A program made the position numbers and the translations under genes. A DNA stretch of 64,000 nt, from assembly GCA_965214615.1 (NCBI GenBank), contig OZ243952.1:2976001-3040000 (forward strand), written 5' to 3'. Of the stretch, positions 26,879 to 36,485 are shown piece by piece. The stretch comes from CBDAUN01 sp965214615. GTDB lineage: Bacteria > Pseudomonadota > Gammaproteobacteria > Arenicellales > JAJDZL01. Every line of letters begins with the position of its first letter. Positions within the stretch are counted from its first letter, which is position 1. The notes beneath the pieces were generated by a model. The model had not been told where the DNA came from. It searched no databases and worked only from the letters and a program-made list of their open reading frames with translations.

Positions 26879-28447
26879 GATCGTCGCAGGCGGCTTGCTG
26901 GAAATGTCATAGACAACCCGGCTCACGTTGGAAACCTCATTGACGATTCGACGCGAAACCAGCTCCAGCACTTCGTAGGGGATCCTTAGGCAATTCGCTG
27001 TCATATAGTCTTCTGTCTGCACAGCGCGAAGGCTGATCACATAGTCATACTTGCGGTTGTCGCCCACAACGCCTACCGATTTTATCGGTAAAAACACGGC
27101 AAACGCCTGACTCGCCGCGTAGTAAAGATCGTTGCTGATCAACTCTTCGATAAAGATCGCATCGGCCCGCCGCAGTATTTCGGCATACTCGCCCTTGACT
27201 TCGCCCAGGATTCGAACGCCGAGCCCCGGTCCGGGGAATGGATGCCGGTAGACAATTTCCCTGGGCAGCCCCAACTGCGTGCCGATCTTCCTGACTTCGT
27301 CCTTGAACAGTTCGCGCAGCGGCTCAAGCAGCTGCAAATGCAGGGATTCGGGCAGCCCCCCGACGTTGTGGTGCGACTTGATCACCTTGGCCTTGCCGGT
27401 ATGCAATGCCGCAGACTCAATGACATCCGGATAGATTGTCCCTTGCGCCAGCCACTTGGCATCTGTGATCCTGGAAGCTTCCTCCTGGAAAATATCGATG
27501 AATTCCCGACCGATCACCTTGCGCTTGCGCTCGGGATCGCTCACGCCCTCAAGCGCCTGAAAAAATCGGCTGCGCGCATCAATCACAGTTACACTGACGC
27601 CGATTTTGCTGACTATTGAGTCGCGAACCATCTCAGTCTCATTCAATCTGAGCAGTCCGTTGTCCACAAAGATGCAGGTCAGATTCTCACCGATCGCCCG
27701 ATGCAGCAATGCGGCGCACACTGATGAATCGACTCCGCCGGACAGCGCGAGAATCACTCTGTCAGAACCCACATTCCGGCGAATCTGGGCGATTTGCTGC
27801 TCAATGATTTCCTCGGCCCGCCACTGCGATTCGCACCCGCAAATGTCATGAACAAAGCGCGACAGGATTTTCTTTCCAGATACTGTGTGCGTCACTTCCG
27901 GATGAAACTGAAGCCCGTACAGATGACGCTTCAGGTCACCTATGGCCGCGATCGGCGAACTTTCCGACTCGGCAAGCCTGATGAAGTTGTCCGGCAATTC
28001 GATGACACGGTCGCCATGACTCATCCACACCTGATTTTCGCTGCCGTCGTCGGAACTGGAAAGATCGCGAAGCAATTCGCTATCGCCTGTCACCTTGAGC
28101 TGTGCAAAGCCGTACTCGTGAACTGCTGAATTTTCCACGCTTCCGCCAAGCTGCGCCGACATAGCCTGCATGCCATAGCAAATTCCAAGAACCGGCACCC
28201 CCAATTCGAGAAGCTCAGGGTGAGCACGCGCCGAAAATTCGTCCGTCACCGTCGCCGGTCCGCCGGAGAGCACTACGCCGGATGGCTTGAAGTCGATGAT
28301 GTCCCCGATCGCGGCATCGCAGGCATAGATGGCGCTGAATACGCCGCATTCGCGAATTCGCCGCGCAATCAGCTGCGTGTACTGCGACCCGAAATCGATA
28401 ACAGCAATTCGGTCGCCGGGAACAGTCGACGGATAGCCGTAGGTCAC
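26867..28447 (-). CDS. guaA: GMP synthase (glutamine-hydrolysing)
   Basis: Converts XMP to GMP. The 526-residue protein has a class I amidotransferase domain (DFGSQYTQLIARRIRECGV; nucleophile Cys in LGICYGMQAMS; HPEVTHT), the ATP pyrophosphatase P-loop LALSGGVDSSVCAALLH, and the dimerisation domain ending DISSKPPATIEWE. It follows guaB by seven bases in a de novo guanine operon. Its 3' end is the repeated integration-like site. The protein sequence is intact. Confidence 0.96.
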   Translation of the reverse strand: MTYGYPSTVPGDRIAVIDFGSQYTQLIARRIRECGVFSAIYACDAAIGDIIDFKPSGVVLSGGPATVTDEFSARAHPELLELGVPVLGICYGMQAMSAQLGGSVENSAVHEYGFAQLKVTGDSELLRDLSSSDDGSENQVWMSHGDRVIELPDNFIRLAESESSPIAAIGDLKRHLYGLQFHPEVTHTVSGKKILSRFVHDICGCESQWRAEEIIEQQIAQIRRNVGSDRVILALSGGVDSSVCAALLHRAIGENLTCIFVDNGLLRLNETEMVRDSIVSKIGVSVTVIDARSRFFQALEGVSDPERKRKVIGREFIDIFQEEASRITDAKWLAQGTIYPDVIESAALHTGKAKVIKSHHNVGGLPESLHLQLLEPLRELFKDEVRKIGTQLGLPREIVYRHPFPGPGLGVRILGEVKGEYAEILRRADAIFIEELISNDLYYAASQAFAVFLPIKSVGVVGDNRKYDYVISLRAVQTEDYMTANCLRIPYEVLELVSRRIVNEVSNVSRVVYDISSKPPATIEWE

Positions 28448-28454
28448 TGAACCG

Positions 28455-29915
28455 CTAGTTACGCTGATAGTTGGGGGATTCTTTCACGATATCGACATCG
28501 TGAACGTGGCTTTCCCTGAATCCGGCATTGGTAATGCGCACGAACCTTCCGCCTGTCTGCAATGCCGCGATATCGGCGCTGCCGGTATAGCCCATGCTGG
28601 AACGAACCCCGCCAAGCAGCTGATGCACAATGTTCGCCACCGCTCCGCGATACGGAACACGACCCTCGATCCCTTCAGGCACCAGCTTGGCCTGGTCTGT
28701 CTGCTTGTCTTGAAAGTACCGGTCTCTGGCGCCATCGGCCATGGCGCCGAGCGAGCCCATCCCGCGATACGCCTTATAGGTGCGGCCTTCATACACCTCG
28801 ATAGACCCTGGAGATTCGTCCGTGCCGCCAAGCAGGCTGCCCATCATGATCGAATCGGCGCCGGCGGCTATGGCTTTCGCTATGTCGCCGGAATACCTCA
28901 CTCCGCCGTCGGAAATCAATGGTATGCCTGTGCCCCGCAAGGCTCTTGCCACTTCGGATATTGCGGTGATCTGGGGCACCCCCACACCGGCGACGACCCG
29001 CGTCGTGCAAATCGAACCCGGACCTACGCCGACCTTGACCGAATCGGCGCCGTTGTCCGCCAAATCCAGGGCCGCCCTTGCCGTAGCAATATTACCGGCG
29101 ATCAATTCGACATCCGGATTGGCAGCCTTGATCGTCTTGACATGACTGATGACCCGGTCCGAGTGTCCGTGCGCTGTATCGACGACGATTACGTCGACGC
29201 CGGCCTCGATCAGCGCTTCGGCGCGCTCCAGCTCATTGTCGCCGGTACCGACCGCTGCTCCGGACAGCAATCGTCCCTCGCTATCCTTGCAGGCATCGGG
29301 GTAATTCTCGTTTTTCAAAATATCGCGCACCGTAAGCAATCCCTTAAGCCGGAATTGGTCGTCAACGACAAGAAGCTTTTCAATCCGGTGGCGGTGCAGC
29401 AGCTTGAGAACGTGCTCTGTCGACTCGCCCTCTTCGACAGTGACAAGCCTATCCCTGGGAGTCATCACAGTGGTAACCGATTCGTCACTTCGGGTTTGAA
29501 ACCGCATGTCGCGGTTGGTTACGATTCCGACCAGATCGCCGTTGTCCAAGACGGGCAATCCGGATATGCCGTGACTCGCCATCAAGTCCGAGACCTGGGC
29601 GATGGTCATGGCTGCACTCGCGGTGATCGGATCCTTGACCACGCCGCTTTCGTGGCGCTTGACGGTCCGCACTTCGGCAGCCTGGCGCTCGGGGGTCATA
29701 TTTCGATGAATGATGCCCAGTCCGCCCATTTGCGCCATGGCAATCCCCATGGACGACTCGGTCACCGTATCCATGGCAGCGGATAGCAGGGGGATGTTCA
29801 ACTCAAGCCGCCGGGTAAGACGGGTTCGAAGGGACGTGTCGGAAGGCAGCACCGACGAGCGTGCGGGCACGAGAAGGATATCGTCGAATGTCAATGCTTG
29901 TTCTACGCCTTCCAT
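28455..29915 (-). CDS. guaB: IMP dehydrogenase
   Basis: Oxidises IMP to XMP with NAD+, the first guanine-specific step. The start is placed at 29915 (486 residues, MEGVEQALTFDDILLVPARS); the open frame upstream to 30038 is not conserved. It has two CBS domains (about 90-205; MTPRDRLVTVEEGESTEHVL), the catalytic loop GPGSICTTRVVAGVG with its Cys, and the flap RYFQD. It precedes guaA in one operon. Confidence 0.96.
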   Translation of the reverse strand: MEGVEQALTFDDILLVPARSSVLPSDTSLRTRLTRRLELNIPLLSAAMDTVTESSMGIAMAQMGGLGIIHRNMTPERQAAEVRTVKRHESGVVKDPITASAAMTIAQVSDLMASHGISGLPVLDNGDLVGIVTNRDMRFQTRSDESVTTVMTPRDRLVTVEEGESTEHVLKLLHRHRIEKLLVVDDQFRLKGLLTVRDILKNENYPDACKDSEGRLLSGAAVGTGDNELERAEALIEAGVDVIVVDTAHGHSDRVISHVKTIKAANPDVELIAGNIATARAALDLADNGADSVKVGVGPGSICTTRVVAGVGVPQITAISEVARALRGTGIPLISDGGVRYSGDIAKAIAAGADSIMMGSLLGGTDESPGSIEVYEGRTYKAYRGMGSLGAMADGARDRYFQDKQTDQAKLVPEGIEGRVPYRGAVANIVHQLLGGVRSSMGYTGSADIAALQTGGRFVRITNAGFRESHVHDVDIVKESPNYQRN

Positions 29916-30091
29916 TGTTCGATTATATTCCTGAGTTGTCTGCCGCGTTAAACAATCTGCTGTCGCGCTGTCACCCGATGCGCCTGAGCCGGCGGCACGA
30001 AGCATCCGATAGGAGAGGCTGAAGCCAATGTGTCCCATCTTCGTTGATTCGACCAGATGAACATCGCATGACCAGCGGGTATACTGAGGAC

Positions 30092-30727
30092 ATGGAACGA
30101 TTCAGCATTGCCCGCCGGCGCCTGTTAAACGGCATTCTCGTGGCTTGCGCCGCAACTCCGCTCGCCGCCAGCTCGCGGCAGACAGCGCTTTCCTATGAGT
30201 TTTCAGGACCCGCGCAAAGCCGCAACCTCGGATTGGCGCCGCTTCTGGAATGCACTCCGGGCACGACATCGCAGACACAAGGGCCGTTCTACACGCCCAA
30301 TACGCCGCGCCGCGACAATTTGATCGAGCCGGACTCGGATGCAGACCCTCTGATCCTGCAGGGACTGGTCGTGACGCCGGACTGCAAGCCGGTCGCAGGA
30401 GCCGTGGTCGACATATGGCACTGCGATCATGCCGGACGCTACGACAACAGCGGCTTCCGCTATCGCGGCCATCAGTTCACGGATTCTGCAGGAAGCTATC
30501 GGTTCATGACAATCAGGCCGGCCATCTACCCGGGACGGACGCAGCACATTCATGTCAAAGTGCAAGGTCCCGATACCCGCCTTCTTACAACGCAGATCTA
30601 CTTTCCCGATCAAAAGCGGGAAAATTCGCGCGACTGGATATTTCGCAGCGAATTGCTCATGGACATCAGGCGCACTTCCGACGGCTGGCACGGAAGATTC
30701 GACTTCGTGCTTGACCCTATCGGCTAA
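30092..30727 (+). CDS. Secreted intradiol ring-cleavage dioxygenase-like protein
   Basis: Non-haem Fe(III) dioxygenase fold of the protocatechuate 3,4-dioxygenase superfamily. The four iron ligands can be placed: Tyr in HAGRYDNSG, Tyr in RPAIYPGRT, and the two His of TQHIHVKV. TQGPFYTPNTPRRDNLIEPD and AGAVVDIWHCD are characteristic. The N-terminus (ERFSIARRRLLNG then a hydrophobic run) looks like a Tat signal, so the enzyme is probably periplasmic. A GAGG ribosome site supports the ATG at 30092 (211 residues); 30068 is an alternative. No other aromatic-catabolic genes adjoin it. Confidence 0.8.
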   Translation: MERFSIARRRLLNGILVACAATPLAASSRQTALSYEFSGPAQSRNLGLAPLLECTPGTTSQTQGPFYTPNTPRRDNLIEPDSDADPLILQGLVVTPDCKPVAGAVVDIWHCDHAGRYDNSGFRYRGHQFTDSAGSYRFMTIRPAIYPGRTQHIHVKVQGPDTRLLTTQIYFPDQKRENSRDWIFRSELLMDIRRTSDGWHGRFDFVLDPIG

Positions 30728-30790
30728 CTTGGCCGGCTTCCGCCATCCGGTCCCTCGCGGACCCAAATGACGCACGAGTGGAAATCCGAC

Positions 30791-31699
30791 TCAGTCAATC
30801 CCTTCAATACCGAGCCCTTTGATGAGGGACCGCACTTCGTCCGCCAAGGACGCATCCGACAGCGCATAGGCAAGGTTCGCTGCGACAAAACCCGCCTTGT
30901 TGCCGCAATCATATCTTCGACCTTCAAACTTGACTGCGTGGAACGGCTCGATTGCAATCATTTCTCGCATCGCGTCGGTAAGCTGAATTTCGTTGCCTGC
31001 GCCTCGCTTGCCGCGCTCAAGAAACTCAAATATGGTTGGCGTCAGCAAATACCGGCCGATAACCGCCATGTTGGACGGCGCCTGATCCGGCTGCGGCTTT
31101 TCCACCAGATCCAATGCCTCGACAATGTTTCCGGTCCGCTTTCCCGGCTTCAGAGCGCCGTAGCGGCTGATCGCATTGTACGGGACTTCCTCGGTCGCAA
31201 GAATATTGCCGCCAACCTGCATTCTCGCCTCAGCCATCTGCCGTATGCACCACTGACCGCCAAGGACCAGGTCGTCAGGAAGAATGACCGCGAAAGGACC
31301 GCTTCCAATATGCTTGCGTGCGCACCAAACCGCATGCCCGAGGCCGAGAGGCTCGTCCTGAATCGGATATAGCGCCTGCCCGGCGGCCATATTCGCTGCG
31401 CGAACGCGCTGAAGTTCGGCATTCTTGCCCTTGGCTGCCAAAAGCTCCTCAAGCACCGCGTTCTCGGAAAAATGATCCATGACCACGGTCTTGCCGGGGG
31501 CCACCACAAAGATGAATTTGCGCACTCCGATCGAACGCGCCTCTTCCACCGCATACTCGATCAGCGGCTTGTCGACCACCGTCAGCATTTCCTTCGGAAT
31601 CGCCTTGGTCGCAGGAAGGATGCGCGTTCCAAGCCCCGCTATCGGGAACACCGCCGATTCAATTGCGAATGTGTCAAAATCGCTCATTTCAAATACCAT
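30791..31699 (-). CDS. galU: UTP-glucose-1-phosphate uridylyltransferase
   Basis: Makes UDP-glucose for envelope polysaccharides. The 302-residue protein has the nucleotidyltransferase signature AVFPIAGLGTRILPATKAIP, KEMLTVVDKPLIEYAVEEA, and LPDDLVLGGQWCIRQM. A Met four codons downstream (MSDFDTFAIESAVFP) is an equally good start. It is followed on the opposite strand by the dioxygenase. Confidence 0.94.
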   Translation of the reverse strand: MVFEMSDFDTFAIESAVFPIAGLGTRILPATKAIPKEMLTVVDKPLIEYAVEEARSIGVRKFIFVVAPGKTVVMDHFSENAVLEELLAAKGKNAELQRVRAANMAAGQALYPIQDEPLGLGHAVWCARKHIGSGPFAVILPDDLVLGGQWCIRQMAEARMQVGGNILATEEVPYNAISRYGALKPGKRTGNIVEALDLVEKPQPDQAPSNMAVIGRYLLTPTIFEFLERGKRGAGNEIQLTDAMREMIAIEPFHAVKFEGRRYDCGNKAGFVAANLAYALSDASLADEVRSLIKGLGIEGID

Positions 31700-31759
31700 T
31701 GCCGCATCGCGTCGCCTGCCAAGTGCCGTTGCGCCTGGCGCAGATTGAGTGCCAGCATC

Positions 31760-32386
31760 TCAGTGACTCGGATTGGATTGCTTTTCGCGCGCGAACTCCA
31801 GGTAGCGGCGATGCAAAATCTCAACCTTTTCAGCCAGCTCTTCCAAAGTACCCGAATTGTCAATGACATCGTCGGCAATAGCAAGTCTGGCACCCCTGTC
31901 GGCCTGGGCATCGATGATCCGTTCGACATCCTGCGCCGTCTGGCTGTCGCGTTCAACCACCCGCGAAACCTGCACCGCCCGGGGCGCATCAACCACCAGA
32001 ACCCGGTCCAGAGGATATTTGCGCGAGCTTTCAGCGAGCAGGGGAATCACTGCGATGCAGTAATGCGCATTCAGGCGAATCAGCCGCAATCGCATTTCCC
32101 TGAAGATCCTAGGGTGCAGTATGTCTTCGAGAACCGTCCTTCTAGCCGGATCGGCAAAAACGGCACGGCGCAGCCTGGCCCGGTCAAGCTGTCCGCCCGG
32201 CTTTACAAATTCGTGCCCGAACGCCTCGACAACCTCCCGATGCGCCGGCAATCCGGGGGCGACAATCTGCCTGGCTATTGTATCCAGATCAATGACAGGG
32301 ACATCGAGTCCGGCAAATTGTTCGGTCACGGCGCTTTTGCCGCTGCCGATGCCGCCGGTTATTCCTACGGTGAACACGGCCATCAA
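31760..32386 (-). CDS. coaE: Dephospho-CoA kinase
   Basis: Last step of coenzyme A synthesis. The 208-residue P-loop kinase (FTVGITGGIGSGKSAVTEQF) has the substrate motif VIDLDTIARQIVAPG and the lid region RVVERDSQTAQDVERIIDAQ. It overlaps mnmA by four bases. The pilBCD-type pilus genes that often accompany it are absent. Confidence 0.94.
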   Translation of the reverse strand: MMAVFTVGITGGIGSGKSAVTEQFAGLDVPVIDLDTIARQIVAPGLPAHREVVEAFGHEFVKPGGQLDRARLRRAVFADPARRTVLEDILHPRIFREMRLRLIRLNAHYCIAVIPLLAESSRKYPLDRVLVVDAPRAVQVSRVVERDSQTAQDVERIIDAQADRGARLAIADDVIDNSGTLEELAEKVEILHRRYLEFAREKQSNPSH

Positions 32387-33495
32387 GACTCGGTGCGGTC
32401 AATCACCGCGCCGCCCAGACACACATCGCCATCGTAGAACACGACCGACTGCCCGGGCGTCGCCGCTCTTACCGGATGCGCAAATTCAACAGTCGCGCAG
32501 TCCTGCCCCGAATTCGTCACCATGCAGCGCTGATCTTCACCGCGATAGCGCACTTTGGCAGCGACTGGCTCAGACGGCGGCGAACCCGACAGCCAGTTGA
32601 TTCGCGACACATGGGCGAAGCGACTGAAAAGCAGCGGATGATCGTGCCCTTGAACAGCGATCAGCACATTGCGCTCAATGTCCTTTCGCGCCACATACCA
32701 CGATTCGCCCGGCCCTCCGATACCCAGCCCCGTGCGCTGTCCGATGGTATGCAGAAATGTGCCGTCGTGCTCGCCGACGACCTGGCCCTGAGGCGTTTCA
32801 ATCGCTCCGGGCGCCGACTTGAGATACTGTCCTACGAATGATCGGAAATTCCTCCTGCCGATAAAGCAAATTCCGGTGCTGCCCTTTTTGCCGAAGTTGC
32901 CAAAACCGTATTTCCTGGCCCGCTCCCGGACTTCGTCCTTGGTCAAATGCCCGATCGGAAAAACCGCCCTTTGCAATGCATCCGGACGAAGCGCATACAG
33001 AAAGTAGGTCTGATCCTTGCCGGCATCCAGTCCTTTAAGCAATGCCACCTTCCCGTCATCGCGGACCAGCCTTGCATAATGGCCGGTAGCGACCCGGTCA
33101 GTGCCGTTGCGCAGCGCCCAGTGCGGAAACTCCTTGAATTTGATTTCCACATTGCACACGATGTCCGGATTCGGAGTGCGCCCGGATTTCAACTCCTTGA
33201 GAAATCCTTGAAACACGCGCTCCCAGTATTCGTAGGAGAAATTTACGGTTTGCAAAGGGATGTCCAGGGTATCGCATACCTGCCTTGCGTCGGCGAGATC
33301 CTGTTCTGCGCTGCAAATCCCGTCGGCATCGTCGTCCTCCCAGTTCTTCATAAAAAGACCGGTGACCTGATACCCCTGCTCCACGAGCATGGCAGCAGAA
33401 ACCGAAGAATCGACTCCGCCGGACATGCCTACGACGACAGAAGTTTTTTTCACAATGCGAGACAATGAACAATACCGCAGCAATCGACAGGCCAT
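32383..33495 (-). CDS. mnmA: tRNA-specific 2-thiouridylase
   Basis: Installs 2-thiouridine at U34 of Lys, Glu and Gln tRNAs. The PP-loop VVVGMSGGVDSSVSAAML, the catalytic Cys in PDIVCNVEIKF and the persulfide Cys in GSTGICFIGRRNF are visible; C-terminal barrels follow. The first 14 codons of the open frame are not conserved, and a GTG at 33453 (VKKTSVVVGMSGG) is the probable true start. It overlaps coaE by four bases. Confidence 0.93.
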   Translation of the reverse strand: MACRLLRYCSLSRIVKKTSVVVGMSGGVDSSVSAAMLVEQGYQVTGLFMKNWEDDDADGICSAEQDLADARQVCDTLDIPLQTVNFSYEYWERVFQGFLKELKSGRTPNPDIVCNVEIKFKEFPHWALRNGTDRVATGHYARLVRDDGKVALLKGLDAGKDQTYFLYALRPDALQRAVFPIGHLTKDEVRERARKYGFGNFGKKGSTGICFIGRRNFRSFVGQYLKSAPGAIETPQGQVVGEHDGTFLHTIGQRTGLGIGGPGESWYVARKDIERNVLIAVQGHDHPLLFSRFAHVSRINWLSGSPPSEPVAAKVRYRGEDQRCMVTNSGQDCATVEFAHPVRAATPGQSVVFYDGDVCLGGAVIDRTES

Positions 33496-33876
33496 TCAAT
33501 ACGCCGGCGTTTCAGTAGGCGGCGTCACTGCGTCCGTGCGTTCGGATTGGTGCCGGGCAACCCTGGCCGCCGACCCGATCTTGCCGGAGGTGCAAATCGA
33601 CGCCAGCGCCAAGGGCCAATTCGCCCCAGGCATAACGCCCTGCTTCGCCGCGTGTCGATCCAGACTCCCGCGCATATCCGGTCTCCGGATTGGTCGACAT
33701 CCGTGTTCGATTTCACTTCGAGTATAGCATGGCGGGTGAAAACACCCGGCCCGACACCATACACTTGCGGTACCGTGGTGTACAATATCGCCAGAAACCA
33801 TGAGTGCGAAGGAACAAATTCGACTCAGATTATACTTTTGCAACTGTTGATCGCATAGTGCTGAATATCATCTCCC
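33496..33876. other. Intergenic stretch between divergent mnmA and clpS
   Basis: About 380 bases containing overlapping minus-strand frames (up to 115 codons) with no recognisable features. A small hairpin (GCGGGTG, CACCCGG) is near 33732-33750. Promoters for both genes are expected here. Confidence 0.45.
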
Positions 33877-34188
33877 ATGCCGACTCCGACTCGTATCAAC
33901 CCGCCGCAGGTAGCAGATGCGAAGCCGAAGCTGAAAAAGCCCCGGCTGTACAAAGTGGTCCTCGTGAACGACGACTACACTCCGATGGAGTTCGTAGTCA
34001 ATATTTTGCAGCAGATATTCGACATGCATGAGCAGCAGGCAATCACCGTCATGCTGCTTGTACATCAGCGCGGCCGCGGTGTTTGCGGCCTGTATCCCCG
34101 AGAAATCGCAGAAATGAAAGTCCGCGATGTGCTAGAAATCGCCAGGCTGGAAGGCCACCCTCTGCAATGTATGATGGAACCTGAATAA
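33877..34188 (+). CDS. clpS: ClpS adaptor for N-end-rule degradation
   Basis: Recognises N-terminal degron residues and hands substrates to ClpA. The 103-residue protein has the binding-pocket motif LVNDDYTPMEFVVNILQQIF, VMLLVHQRGRGVCGLYPREI and the C-terminal GHPLQCMMEPE. The flexible 25-residue N-terminal arm is typical. It ends one base before clpA, so they form one transcriptional unit. Confidence 0.96.
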   Translation: MPTPTRINPPQVADAKPKLKKPRLYKVVLVNDDYTPMEFVVNILQQIFDMHEQQAITVMLLVHQRGRGVCGLYPREIAEMKVRDVLEIARLEGHPLQCMMEPE

Positions 34189-34189
34189 T

Positions 34190-36451
34190 ATGTTTTCCCC
34201 GGAACTGGAAGAACGCCTGAATCACGCCATCGCCCTGGCGCGCAACCGGAATCATGAATTCGTCACAGTCGAGCATCTGCTGCTTTCGATTATCGACGAC
34301 AGGGGCGTAAAGAAAGTACTGAGTGCGTGCGACGCCAATATCGACGAACTCAAAAGTGTCCTCGAAGTGTTCATCAACGAGCACGTCCCGGAGATCACCA
34401 ATGAGATGCAGACCGAGCCTCGGACCACGCACGGCTTCCGGCGGGTATTGCAGCGGGCGCTGCTAAGCGTGCAGAACGCAGGCAAAAAAGAAGTCATCTG
34501 CGAGCAGGTCCTGGTGGCAATCTACGGCGAAAACGAATCAAACGCCGTTCACTTTCTACATGCCCAGGATGTGCAGCGCTACGATGTCGTGCGATACGTT
34601 TCACACGGCATCGGCAAATCCGGAACCCCGGTCGAAAGTGAAGCCGACGTGCGCGAAGACTCCGAAAAGGAAGAAAGCGACGACAATGCGCTGACACAGT
34701 ACACGCAGAACCTCAACGAACTGGCAAGGAACGACAGGATCGATCCGCTAATCGGGCGAGAAGACGAGATTATTCGCGCAGTTCAAATCCTTTGCCGGCG
34801 CAACAAGAACAATCCTTTGTTCGTGGGCGACGCCGGCGTCGGCAAGACAGCGATCGCCGAAGGCCTGGCCAAGCGAATCGTCGACGAGGAGATTCCCGCA
34901 GCGCTCGCGGATTCGAGCATCTATTCGCTCGACATGGGCGCGCTCCTGGCGGGCACAAAATATCGCGGAGATTTCGAAGAGCGGCTCAAAGCGGTCGTGC
35001 ACGAATTGCAAAAGGACGAGGGCGCAATCTTGTTTATCGATGAAATCCATACGGTGATCGGAGCGGGAGCGGCATCGGGAGCGACAATGGACGCCTCCAA
35101 CATCCTCAAGCCGCTGCTCGTCACAGGAGGGCTTCGATGCATGGGGTCGACCACGTACGCCGAGTATCGCGGCGTCTTTGAAAAGGATCGCGCACTTTCG
35201 CGAAGATTTCAGAAAATCGATATCGTAGAGCCGAGCATTCATGACACGGTCAATATCCTGCGCGGCCTCAAATCGCGCTTCGAGCGGCATCACAAGGTGC
35301 GATACACGCTGCCGGCGATCCGCGCAGCCGCCGAACTGGCGGCGCGCCACATCAACGACCGAAATCTCCCGGACAAGGCCATCGACGTCATCGATGAAGC
35401 CGGCGCGCACACCAGGCTGCTGCCCGCAGCCAAGCGAAAGCGCACCGTGAGCGTCAAGGACATCGAAAAAATCGTATCCCGGATCGCGCGGATACCGCCG
35501 CGAAGCGTCTCAAGCGACGACATCAGCGCGCTGCGCAACATCGACCGCGACCTGAAGCTTGTCGTATTCGGGCAGGACGAGGCCATTGACGCGCTGACCA
35601 GCGCGATCAGGCTGTCGCGCACCGGACTCGGGCACCCGGACCGTCCGATATCGTCGTTCCTGTTCACCGGACCGACAGGCGTCGGCAAGACAGAGGTCAC
35701 CAGGCAGCTGGCGCATACCCTCGGTGTCGAACTTCATCGTCTCGACATGTCCGAATACATGGAACGCCATTCGGTCTCGCGCCTGATCGGGGCACCGCCC
35801 GGCTACGTGGGCTACGATCAGGGCGGACTGCTCACCGAAGCAGTCAATAAGACGCCGCACGCCGTGCTCTTGCTCGACGAAATCGAAAAAGCGCATCCGG
35901 ACGTGTTCAATATTCTGCTTCAGATCATGGACTACGGCACGTTGACAGACAACAACGGACGCAAGTCCGATTTCCGCAATGTCATCATCGTCATGACAAC
36001 CAACGCCGGCGCAGCAGAAATCTCGCGCTCATCCATAGGATTTACAAAGCAGGACCATTCCCAGGATGACCAGAAGGTCATCAAGCGTCTGTTCACCCCT
36101 GAATTTCGCAACCGCCTGGATTCGGTCATCCGGTTCAATCCGCTCGACGAGACAACCATATTGCTGGTTGTCGACAAATTCCTCATGGAACTCGAGCAGC
36201 AGCTGCACGAAAAGAACGTCACCCTGACCGTCGATGACAGGGCGCGCAAATGGCTGGGCGAAGAAGGATTCAATGCGTCAATGGGTGCGCGCCCGATGCA
36301 CAGGTGCATTCAGGATCACATCAAGAAACCGGTCGCAAACGAACTGCTCTTTGGCGAACTGGCCGAGGGCGGCAAATTGAAGATCACCGTCAAGAACGGC
36401 AAATTGCACCTCAAGACAGTCAGCGACAAGGCGCTGGTCAAAACCAATTAG
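34190..36451 (+). CDS. clpA: ATP-dependent Clp protease ATP-binding subunit ClpA
   Basis: AAA+ unfoldase of ClpAP, 753 residues. An N-domain (LEERLNHAIALARNRNHEFV, VEHLLLSII) binds ClpS. Two AAA modules follow, with Walker A GDAGVGKTAIAEGL (about 205) and GPTGVGKTEVTRQL (about 490); the second Walker B is LLLDEIEKAHPDVFN. The ClpP-docking loop is IGF (in RSSIGFTKQD). It differs from ClpB in lacking the middle coiled coil. Full length. Confidence 0.96.
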   Translation: MFSPELEERLNHAIALARNRNHEFVTVEHLLLSIIDDRGVKKVLSACDANIDELKSVLEVFINEHVPEITNEMQTEPRTTHGFRRVLQRALLSVQNAGKKEVICEQVLVAIYGENESNAVHFLHAQDVQRYDVVRYVSHGIGKSGTPVESEADVREDSEKEESDDNALTQYTQNLNELARNDRIDPLIGREDEIIRAVQILCRRNKNNPLFVGDAGVGKTAIAEGLAKRIVDEEIPAALADSSIYSLDMGALLAGTKYRGDFEERLKAVVHELQKDEGAILFIDEIHTVIGAGAASGATMDASNILKPLLVTGGLRCMGSTTYAEYRGVFEKDRALSRRFQKIDIVEPSIHDTVNILRGLKSRFERHHKVRYTLPAIRAAAELAARHINDRNLPDKAIDVIDEAGAHTRLLPAAKRKRTVSVKDIEKIVSRIARIPPRSVSSDDISALRNIDRDLKLVVFGQDEAIDALTSAIRLSRTGLGHPDRPISSFLFTGPTGVGKTEVTRQLAHTLGVELHRLDMSEYMERHSVSRLIGAPPGYVGYDQGGLLTEAVNKTPHAVLLLDEIEKAHPDVFNILLQIMDYGTLTDNNGRKSDFRNVIIVMTTNAGAAEISRSSIGFTKQDHSQDDQKVIKRLFTPEFRNRLDSVIRFNPLDETTILLVVDKFLMELEQQLHEKNVTLTVDDRARKWLGEEGFNASMGARPMHRCIQDHIKKPVANELLFGELAEGGKLKITVKNGKLHLKTVSDKALVKTN

Positions 36452-36485
36452 ACTGCCGTGCGATATTGAGTCGCCGATCCGCGGC

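Noticed and set aside
28500..29786. 428-codon plus-strand open frame
   Set aside because: Antisense to guaB; no domain pattern.
33496..33843. 115-codon minus-strand frame upstream of mnmA, possibly a NUDIX gene as seen in other genomes
   Set aside because: No NUDIX box or other motif; several frames overlap with equal quality.
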